Positions 54,421 to 61,045 of a stretch of 64,000 bases of DNA are shown here, in pieces. Numbering within the stretch: the first letter of the stretch is position 1; each line of letters begins with the position of its first letter. This DNA is from an uncultured Flavobacteriales bacterium. Its GTDB lineage: Bacteria > Bacteroidota > Bacteroidia > Flavobacteriales > BACL11. The stretch lies in NCBI GenBank assembly GCA_905181585.1, contig CAJIYG010000002.1, forward strand, positions 62,001 to 126,000. The letters run 5' to 3'. A model generated the notes under the pieces. That model was given only the letters and a program-made list of their open reading frames with translations. It did not search any database and was not told the DNA's origin. The position numbers were made by a program, and so were the translations under genes.

Positions 54421-54507
54421 ATGAACAGAAATTTTAAAATATTAATCTATTGTTTCTTATTAGGAATGACTGTTGTATATCTATATTTTAGAATTGTTAA
54501 TCTATAA
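54421..54507 (+). CDS. Tiny single-span membrane protein
   Basis: 28 codons: a short basic start (MNRNFK), one hydrophobic stretch (ILIYCFLLGMTVVYLYF) and a stop 6 bp before the next ATG. It has an A-rich run in front rather than a strong Shine-Dalgarno, as usual in Bacteroidota. It could be a real micro-protein at the head of the operon or a chance reading frame. Confidence 0.35.
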   Translation: MNRNFKILIYCFLLGMTVVYLYFRIVNL

Positions 54508-54513
54508 AAAAAT

Positions 54514-54696
54514 ATGAGTTATTTTAAACAAAAAGCAGATTTCAATCATAAAATAGGTATTAAGATTTATATGATTTCAACTACATTACTTTGTGTTAAG
54601 TTTTTTCCACAATTAATATCACTGGATTGGTATTATTATGCATTGATTTTATTTTTATCTTACTCATACTGTATCAAAAGAGCTTTTATGAATTAA
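54514..54696 (+). CDS. Small two-span membrane protein
   Basis: A 60-residue protein with a basic N-terminus (MSYFKQKADFNHK) and two hydrophobic segments (about 17-34 and 38-55). It has no recognised family. It is separated from the esterase gene by a single base, so it is very likely translated with it. Confidence 0.5.
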   Translation: MSYFKQKADFNHKIGIKIYMISTTLLCVKFFPQLISLDWYYYALILFLSYSYCIKRAFMN

Positions 54697-54697
54697 C

Positions 54698-55504
54698 ATG
54701 AGGTTAATTATTTTTCTCTTAACTACTAATTTTCTATATGCAGCAAGTGTTGATACTGTAAGTATTTTTAGTAAATCTATGAGTAAGCAAGTTAAAAATT
54801 TGGTTATAATTCCTGAAAACTACAAAAATTCTAAAATTGCTTTTGCTAGTGTATACTTACTTCATGGGGCAGGAGGTAGTTATTTGGATTGGAATACAAA
54901 GGTGCCAGCGCTAAACCAATATTGTGACAGCCTTAATATTATAATTATTTGTCCTGATGGTGGTGATAATAGTTGGTATTTTGATAGCCCAGTTGATTCT
55001 AGTTTTAGATATGAAACCTATATAACCAAAGAACTAGTTAATTTTATTGATAATAAATATTGGACAAAAAAAAATCCAAAATTTAGAGCAATTAGTGGAC
55101 TAAGCATGGGTGGCCACGGTGCATTATATTTATCAATAAAAAATCAAAATATTTTTTCTCTAGCTGGAAGTATGAGTGGTGGTTTAGATATTAGAGGATT
55201 CGCAAATAATTGGAACCTGTCAGATCGATTGGGAAATATTGATGATTACCCATTAAACTGGGAAAATAATACCGTTATTAAATTAATAGATAAAATTGAA
55301 ATAAAAGATTTAAAACTAATTATTGATTGTGGAAGAAATGATTTTTTTCTTCAAGTAAATAATGCTTTTCATAATAAGTTAATTAGAAAGGGTATTAATC
55401 ATATTTATAAAATTAAAGAAGGATCACATAATTGGATTTATTGGAGAGAATCTGTCTTTGAACACCTTAACTTTTTTACTGAAAAATTTAAAAATAAAAT
55501 ATGA
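54698..55504 (+). CDS. Exported esterase (esterase D/antigen-85-like)
   Basis: A 268-residue alpha/beta hydrolase with a short signal peptide. It contains [14 protein letters not shown] (oxyanion region), [17 protein letters not shown], the nucleophile elbow [12 protein letters not shown] with Ser136, DCGRNDFF (acid) and EGSHNWIYW (His). This is the pattern of S-formylglutathione-hydrolase/antigen-85-type esterases. Unlike other hydrolases in the window it lacks a C-terminal tag, so it is probably periplasmic. It overlaps the MsrB gene by four bases. Confidence 0.83.
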   Translation: MRLIIFLLTTNFLYAASVDTVSIFSKSMSKQVKNLVIIPENYKNSKIAFASVYLLHGAGGSYLDWNTKVPALNQYCDSLNIIIICPDGGDNSWYFDSPVDSSFRYETYITKELVNFIDNKYWTKKNPKFRAISGLSMGGHGALYLSIKNQNIFSLAGSMSGGLDIRGFANNWNLSDRLGNIDDYPLNWENNTVIKLIDKIEIKDLKLIIDCGRNDFFLQVNNAFHNKLIRKGINHIYKIKEGSHNWIYWRESVFEHLNFFTEKFKNKI

Positions 55505-55950
55505 AAAATACTTTAGTTTTCTTGCTTCTTATTATGATTTCGTTTAATTCCTTTGGACAAGATTCTGAGGTTGATTATTTTAAAAAATTAAACTCTAAAG
55601 AAAAAAATGTTATAGTTAATAAAGGAACAGAATACCCATTTACAGGAGAATATAATAAGCATTTTGAATTGGGTGTTTATCATTGTAAAGCGTGTGATAG
55701 TCCTCTCTATAAATCTTCATATAAATTTAAATCAAATTGTGGTTGGCCCTCATTTGATAATGAAATAAAAGGAGCTATAATAAGAAATTATGATTACGAT
55801 TTAGGATATAGAAGAACTGAAATATGTTGTTTTAAATGTGGAGGTCATTTAGGTCATGTGTTTGAGGGAGAGAAGCTTACGGAAAAAAATATTCGTCATT
55901 GTGTGAATTCTATTTCTCTTGTTTTTAAAGCTTCAGAGCCTAATAAATAA
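55501..55950 (+). CDS. msrB: Peptide-methionine (R)-S-oxide reductase, exported
   Basis: A 149-residue MsrB with an N-terminal signal peptide (to about residue 20), so it acts outside the cytoplasm. The zinc cysteines C62/C65 (HCKAC) and C110/C113 ([12 protein letters not shown]) are present. The catalytic Cys134 sits in RHCVNSISL, and GWPSFD is intact. It repairs oxidised methionine in exported proteins. It overlaps the esterase gene (ATGA), pointing to translational coupling. Confidence 0.93.
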   Translation: MKNTLVFLLLIMISFNSFGQDSEVDYFKKLNSKEKNVIVNKGTEYPFTGEYNKHFELGVYHCKACDSPLYKSSYKFKSNCGWPSFDNEIKGAIIRNYDYDLGYRRTEICCFKCGGHLGHVFEGEKLTEKNIRHCVNSISLVFKASEPNK

Positions 55951-55963
55951 TTATAAACTTAAC

Positions 55964-55971
55964 TATCTTTG
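55964..55971 (+). promoter_or_regulatory. Internal -7 element before the cupredoxin gene
   Basis: TATCTTTG (TAnnTTTG) lies in the 38-bp gap after msrB, 17 bp before ATG 55989, and could drive a separate transcript. Confidence 0.4.
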
Positions 55972-55988
55972 TAAAAAAAATATTTGTC

Positions 55989-56489
55989 ATGAAAAAAATA
56001 CTTATAGCTACAATTTCATTTTTTGTATTCTCTACTGCTCAATCTCAAGTCCTTCATACTGTAGGTAGTGGTAACTTTTATTATTATCCGTCATCATTAA
56101 CAGTTAACGTTGGTGATACTGTGAACTGGATAAATGATGGTGGATTCCATAATGTTAATTTTGATATTAATTCCATTACTGGATCGAGTTTTTCTAATCC
56201 AGTATCTTTTATATCTACACCAACTAATAATGTAGATATGTACACATATGTTTTTACGGTTGCTGGTACTTATCAATATGATTGTTCTGTAGGACAGCAT
56301 GCTGCAAACGGAATGGTTGGAACAATTATTGTAAATAACTCTACTTCCATAGCTGAACTTTCTTTTGCCAAAAAAGAGGTCTTAAATATTTATAATTTAT
56401 CTGGTAAAAAAGTCTCTAAATCTTTTAATACCCCTCTAATTTTTCAATTTATTGATGGTTCAGTTGAAACAAAGTTTCTTGTAAAATAA
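55989..56489 (+). CDS. Secreted plastocyanin-like cupredoxin with short tag
   Basis: A 166-residue exported protein with one type 1 copper domain. YPSSLTVNVGDTVNW precedes ligand His54 (GGFHNVNF), and Cys99, His104 and Met109 follow (YDCSVGQHAANGMVG), so the full ligand set is present. It probably carries electrons at the surface or binds copper. The C-terminus bears a diverged short tag (LSGKK, then PLIFQFIDGSVETKFLVK). It starts an operon section with the nuclease 6 bp downstream. Confidence 0.83.
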   Translation: MKKILIATISFFVFSTAQSQVLHTVGSGNFYYYPSSLTVNVGDTVNWINDGGFHNVNFDINSITGSSFSNPVSFISTPTNNVDMYTYVFTVAGTYQYDCSVGQHAANGMVGTIIVNNSTSIAELSFAKKEVLNIYNLSGKKVSKSFNTPLIFQFIDGSVETKFLVK

Positions 56490-56495
56490 TTTTTA

Positions 56496-57551
56496 ATGCA
56501 AAAGAAATCTTTTTATTTTAGATCATTAATCGTCTTTATTTTATGCTTCTTTATTAATTTTTCTTCTTATTGCCAAAGTCTTAAAGATGTAAGCTTTGGC
56601 TCTAATTATAGTCTTGATATTATTAGTTGGAATTTAGAATGGTTTCCAAAAAATGGTCAAAACACTATTGATTCTTTAGCAGTAATAATCAACTCTTTAA
56701 ATCCAGAAATTATTGGTTTACAAGAAATTAGTGATGTGTCAGCATTTAATTCTCTTATGACTCAATTGCCTTTATATGAAGGTTTTTATTCAGGCTTTTC
56801 CAATTTAAAGCTTGCCTATATTTATAAGAAAAGTTTAACAGTAAATAATATATTTACTATTTCTGGAAATGCTACCTATAATTTTGCGGGTAGACCTCCT
56901 TATTGTTTAGAGATAGAATATGATAATAAGATTTATTACATTATAAACAACCATTTAAAATGCTGTGGGGATGGCATACTACAACTCTCAGACCCCTCAG
57001 ATGAGGAGTTTAGAAGACTAAATGCAATGAGTATTATCAAAAGCTATATAGAAACAAATCTTTCGGATAAAAGAGTTATTGTTTTAGGAGACTTAAATGA
57101 TATTTTGACGGATAATCAATCAAATAATATTTTCCAAGATATTTTAGATGATACTACTAATTTTTATTTTGCTGATATTGATATTGCTGATGGATCATCA
57201 TCTAATTGGTCTTATCCAAGTTGGCCTTCACATCTAGACCATATTCTTATTTCTAATGAGTTATTCTCTATGTTTGATAATGATAGTAGCTATATTGAAT
57301 CTATACAGATTGATGATAATTTAGTTGGTGGTTTTTCTACCTACGATAATTTATTATCTGATCATATGCCTATTGGAATTAGTCTTTATAGCGGAACCTT
57401 TTCTTCTTTAATAGAGAATAGTAAAAGCGTTAAAAAAAAAATAGTTCAAAGAATTAATTTATCAGGAAAAAATATTAATCATATTTTTAATCAACCGATG
57501 ATAAATATTTATGATAATGGCGATTCTGAAAAAGTAATTTTTGTGAAATAA
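56496..57551 (+). CDS. Secreted endonuclease/exonuclease/phosphatase-family protein with short tag
   Basis: A 351-residue exported EEP-fold enzyme. Signal peptide to about residue 27; IISWNLEWFP (Asn), IGLQEIS (metal-binding Glu), NNHLKCC (catalytic His region), VLGDLNDIL (Asp/Asn), HLDHILIS and LSDHMPIGI (final His). Family members cleave DNA or phosphodiesters, so an extracellular nuclease that scavenges DNA or phosphate is a reasonable guess. The tag is diverged (LSGKN, then PMINIYDNGDSEKVIFVK). The next gene follows by 7 bp. Confidence 0.82.
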   Translation: MQKKSFYFRSLIVFILCFFINFSSYCQSLKDVSFGSNYSLDIISWNLEWFPKNGQNTIDSLAVIINSLNPEIIGLQEISDVSAFNSLMTQLPLYEGFYSGFSNLKLAYIYKKSLTVNNIFTISGNATYNFAGRPPYCLEIEYDNKIYYIINNHLKCCGDGILQLSDPSDEEFRRLNAMSIIKSYIETNLSDKRVIVLGDLNDILTDNQSNNIFQDILDDTTNFYFADIDIADGSSSNWSYPSWPSHLDHILISNELFSMFDNDSSYIESIQIDDNLVGGFSTYDNLLSDHMPIGISLYSGTFSSLIENSKSVKKKIVQRINLSGKNINHIFNQPMINIYDNGDSEKVIFVK

Positions 57552-57558
57552 TATTTAT

Positions 57559-58653
57559 TTGATGGATATAAAAATTAACAAATTATCTTCTTTTATTGAG
57601 GGCCTAAAAAAACCTCTTATAATTGCTGGTCCATGTAGTGCTGAGACAAATGAACAAATAATCTCAACTGCTAAGGAACTAAAGAAAAACTCTATTAATA
57701 TATTTAGAGCAGGAATTTGGAAACCAAGAACTAGGCCTAATAGTTTTGAAGGAGTTGGTAATATAGGTCTTCAGTGGCTTAATAATGTTCAAAAAGAAGT
57801 TGGTTTGAAGGTAATGACTGAGGTTGCTAATGCTAAGCATGTTGAGCAGGTTCTTAAGCATGACATTGATATGATATGGATAGGAGCAAGGACAACGGTT
57901 AATCCTTTTGCTGTTCAAGAAATTGCGGATGCTCTAAGGGGAGTTGATATACCTGTTTTTATTAAAAATCCAATCAACCCTGATATGCGTCTTTGGCTAG
58001 GTGCTATAGAAAGGTTATCAAATGTAGGGTGTGAAAGTTTAGTTGCTGTTCATAGAGGTTTTTTCTCCTATGGAGCAAAGAAATATAGAAACCTTCCTCA
58101 TTGGCAGTTACCTGTTGAGTTAAAGCGGATTATTCCAAATATTCCAATTATTTGTGATCCAAGTCATATTGCAGGTTCTAGAGATCTTATTCAATCAGTT
58201 TCTCAGAAGGCTATAGATTTAAATTTTGATGGTTTAATGATTGAAACTCATATAGACCCAGATAATGCTCTCAGTGATAAGAACCAGCAAATCACTCCTT
58301 CCTTTCTTAATAACTTATTATCTGAGCTAGTTGTAAGACATAAATCAATTGATGATAAAGACTTTGCTCTATCTTTAGAAGAATTAAGAACTAAGATTGA
58401 TACACTTGATAATGATTTGATCAATACCTTAATGAATAGAATGAATATCGCAGAACTTATTGGTAAGCACAAAAAAGAAAATGATGTCACAATCCTCCAG
58501 CCTCTAAGGTGGAAATATATTCTTGAAAATAGGACTTCTAATGGTATCGATAGTGGATTAAGTAAAGAATTTATGACCTTATTATTAAGAGCTATTCATG
58601 AAGAATCAATTAATATTCAGACTGGTGTCATGAATAATAAAAAGAGAAAATAA
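57559..58653 (+). CDS. Bifunctional DAHP synthase / chorismate mutase (type II)
   Basis: A 364-residue fusion. Residues 1-265 are a KDO8P-type DAHP synthase: PLIIAGPCSAET, FRAGIWKPRTRPNSFEG, and PIICDPSHIAGSRDLI with the metal and phosphate ligands. Residues 270-355 are an AroQ chorismate mutase (SLEELRTKIDTLDNDLINTL, IGKHKKEN). It condenses PEP and erythrose-4-phosphate and rearranges chorismate to prephenate, with the mutase domain giving feedback control in this family. It is the last gene of its operon. Confidence 0.94.
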   Translation: MMDIKINKLSSFIEGLKKPLIIAGPCSAETNEQIISTAKELKKNSINIFRAGIWKPRTRPNSFEGVGNIGLQWLNNVQKEVGLKVMTEVANAKHVEQVLKHDIDMIWIGARTTVNPFAVQEIADALRGVDIPVFIKNPINPDMRLWLGAIERLSNVGCESLVAVHRGFFSYGAKKYRNLPHWQLPVELKRIIPNIPIICDPSHIAGSRDLIQSVSQKAIDLNFDGLMIETHIDPDNALSDKNQQITPSFLNNLLSELVVRHKSIDDKDFALSLEELRTKIDTLDNDLINTLMNRMNIAELIGKHKKENDVTILQPLRWKYILENRTSNGIDSGLSKEFMTLLLRAIHEESINIQTGVMNNKKRK

Positions 58654-58677
58654 ATACTCTTCCAAATATTTAACAAT

Positions 58678-58712
58678 AAAAAAAGCCTGAATGTGAATCC
58701 AGGCTTTTTTAA
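58678..58712. terminator. Bidirectional terminator between convergent genes
   Basis: Stem AAAAGCCTG / CAGGCTTTT with A/T runs on both sides serves the DAHP synthase operon and the giant gene from the other strand. Confidence 0.9.
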
Positions 58713-58727
58713 AAGTTCTATTTTTTA

Positions 58728-60842
58728 CTATTGAATAACTATTTTTCTATTCACTACGCCATTATCTGTAGTTATCTCTAAGAAGTAAACACCTTTAGAA
58801 TTATCTGTTAGATCAATCTTCTTAGTGTATTCACCAATAAACTGACTTGCCTTTTCTTTATACACAATCTCTCCTATTATACTTAACACTCTAACACTTA
58901 AGTCTTGTATTTTTTCGGATACAAATCTTATGTTAAAGATATCTCTTGTTGGGTTAGGATAGACATCTAGGTTCTTAAGCTGACTTGTAGACTCCATTCT
59001 AATAAGTGTTCCGGGTTGTGTCCATAGTACTGGCGGTGTCCACGTCGATCTATAGGATGTAACATTAGAATCACAGAATGTTCTTCCTTGGGCTCTGTAT
59101 GACTGTCCAGGTGTTAGTCCAAACTTATTGATAGAAAGTGTTGGGTAGTACACCCCAAACCCACCAGCTGTTCCCCAAGTTGCACCTGTAGTATCTACTC
59201 TTAATGCAATTCTTGCGAAAACATAAGCTCCTGTAGTATCCCAAGAGAATGTAGCTTTAGCTTGATTTGAATTAAATGTTTGTACACCCAAGTTAGTCAT
59301 TGGAGGACAATCTGCTCCAGTAGTAAAGCTTGCAGGCGAAGAATATCCTGACTCCGTTCCACCACAGTAGAAAGCTTTCATCTTATACTGATAAGTAGTT
59401 GCATCCGATAAGAACTGTAACCTTTTTTCAGTGGTGTTAAGACCAAAATTACATAGTCCGTTTCCAACTCCTGCTGACTTAGTCACCCAGCTGCCATAAG
59501 TACCATCTAAGTTGTCAACTCTAAATCTTATAAAGTATTTGAATACCATACAAGAGTTATCGTTCATATTATCCCAAGATACTGAAGCTTTAGTATCTGT
59601 AGTCCAGTTTACAACTAATCCAGAGGGAACAGGACTCACACAGTTTAGATAAGTACATGATCCATCATCGCATCCCGCCAGTGGATTATAGTTGTTAGCT
59701 AAAGGATCAGTACATCCAGGAGTAGAATATATGCAGCTTCCATCATCCATTGTTGCACAAGGATTATAGTTACATAAATTTGGATCGGTACAACCATATA
59801 TAGAATAGCAACATGATCCATCATCTACATTGGCATTTGAATCATAGTTTAAAGCAGTAGTGTCTGTACATCCATTAAATAAGCACGAAGCATCATCTAC
59901 AGTTGCTAGTGAATCGTAATTTGAGGCTAAAGAATCTGTACAACCAAAAACTGGTGGGTGGTGAGCAATAATCACACCCTTCATTCCCATACCAACATGA
60001 GGTTGACATACATAATAGAATGTATGACAGTCATCTGGAACATAGTATCCTGTAGATCCAAAACCATAACTAAAACCTCCCTGAAGAGGAGTGCTACCAT
60101 TATTTATCCATGTTGAGTCACTTACTTCTACAGCATTATGAGAATTACCTAAAATAAAATTAATAGTGTCCCCTACATCACAAACAATTGTGTCGGGAGA
60201 AAATGTTAAGCCTACTGTTGTAATTGTATATGAAGAATAATCACATGATCCATCATCTACAGTTGCAAGAGAATCATAATTTAGAGCTAAAGAATCCATA
60301 CATCCAGGAACTGGGGGAGTCCAGGCAGCAATTGCATTATCCAACAAACTTTCAATATTACCTGAGGAGCTTGTAGATACACAATATTGTGGACACATGG
60401 TCGTGTAGGAGCTATCTGGGTAAATTACATAAAAACTTGGAGTATAGTATAGTTGATAATTTATTCCAGTAGGTGAAACATTATCAGCAATAGGAAAAGT
60501 TCCACCATGTGCTGATTGAAAGTTAGCTATATCTGTACTGTCCGTATTTGCATTAATTTCTAGTCCTAGAAACCTTGCTGCATTAGATCCACTAGGACCA
60601 TTTGTAAGGTAGGAGCTTTCAACATGAGGGGCATATTGTATGCAGTGCCCACATGTAGTGCTCAGTAGTTCTAGAACAACAACAAAACCACTATCAAGAT
60701 AATCATATATTGTGTGTGATGTGCCATTTATATCAGTGACAGTAAAATTTGGTGCATATCCTGTTCCATCTAGTCTTCCTTGTTGGGAATAAGATGTTAA
60801 AGTAATTATTATTAAACTTAGTAATAGAGTAATTTTTTTCAT
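58728..60842 (-). CDS. Secreted thioredoxin-cupredoxin fusion with GCTD repeats and T9SS domain
   Basis: A 704-residue surface protein. Signal peptide; a thioredoxin-like domain (about 24-175) with a PDI-type active site CGHC at Cys64-Cys67; a GCMD repeat; a plastocyanin-like copper domain (about 205-300; VGDTINF, SHNAVEV, YYVCQPHVGMGMKG); four GCTD/DDGSC repeats; two FnIII-like domains; and a long type A sorting domain (YPNPTRDIFNI). Redox and copper domains on one exported chain are unusual. Function may be disulfide or copper handling at the surface (inference). Confidence 0.83.
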   Translation of the reverse strand: MKKITLLLSLIIITLTSYSQQGRLDGTGYAPNFTVTDINGTSHTIYDYLDSGFVVVLELLSTTCGHCIQYAPHVESSYLTNGPSGSNAARFLGLEINANTDSTDIANFQSAHGGTFPIADNVSPTGINYQLYYTPSFYVIYPDSSYTTMCPQYCVSTSSSGNIESLLDNAIAAWTPPVPGCMDSLALNYDSLATVDDGSCDYSSYTITTVGLTFSPDTIVCDVGDTINFILGNSHNAVEVSDSTWINNGSTPLQGGFSYGFGSTGYYVPDDCHTFYYVCQPHVGMGMKGVIIAHHPPVFGCTDSLASNYDSLATVDDASCLFNGCTDTTALNYDSNANVDDGSCCYSIYGCTDPNLCNYNPCATMDDGSCIYSTPGCTDPLANNYNPLAGCDDGSCTYLNCVSPVPSGLVVNWTTDTKASVSWDNMNDNSCMVFKYFIRFRVDNLDGTYGSWVTKSAGVGNGLCNFGLNTTEKRLQFLSDATTYQYKMKAFYCGGTESGYSSPASFTTGADCPPMTNLGVQTFNSNQAKATFSWDTTGAYVFARIALRVDTTGATWGTAGGFGVYYPTLSINKFGLTPGQSYRAQGRTFCDSNVTSYRSTWTPPVLWTQPGTLIRMESTSQLKNLDVYPNPTRDIFNIRFVSEKIQDLSVRVLSIIGEIVYKEKASQFIGEYTKKIDLTDNSKGVYFLEITTDNGVVNRKIVIQ
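58731..59642 (-). repeat. Shared C-terminal cassette, copy 4 (FnIII pair and T9SS CTD)
   Basis: Begins at CVSPVPSGL and runs to the stop. Close nucleotide similarity to copy 1 and copy 3, including the NPTRDIFNIRF start of the sorting domain. The preceding GCTD repeats differ from the other copies. Confidence 0.8.
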
Positions 60843-60920
60843 AATAAATATTTTATAGTCAAAATTTTTATCTAAGATATTAAATTTTTATCTATTAATT
60901 ATTTTTTGAATTAACATATA

Positions 60921-60957
60921 AAAAACCCCTTAGAGTATTACTTCTCAAGGGGTTTTT
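60921..60957 (-). terminator. Second terminator-like hairpin upstream of the 60842 gene
   Basis: AAAAACCCCTT / AAGGGGTTTTT, with a T run on the minus strand. With the hairpin at 60992-61023 it forms a tandem pair that isolates the next gene. Confidence 0.8.
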
Positions 60958-60991
60958 AATTTACTCTTTTTTTCTAGAGTATTATATAAAA

Positions 60992-61023
60992 AAAGAAGCC
61001 CGAACAAATGTCCGGGCTTCTTT
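60992..61023 (-). terminator. Terminator of the giant gene at 61046
   Basis: AAAGAAGCCCG / CGGGCTTCTTT, followed on the minus strand by a long T run, 23 bp after the stop codon. Confidence 0.93.
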
Positions 61024-61045
61024 CAAATTTAAGAACTGATTATCC

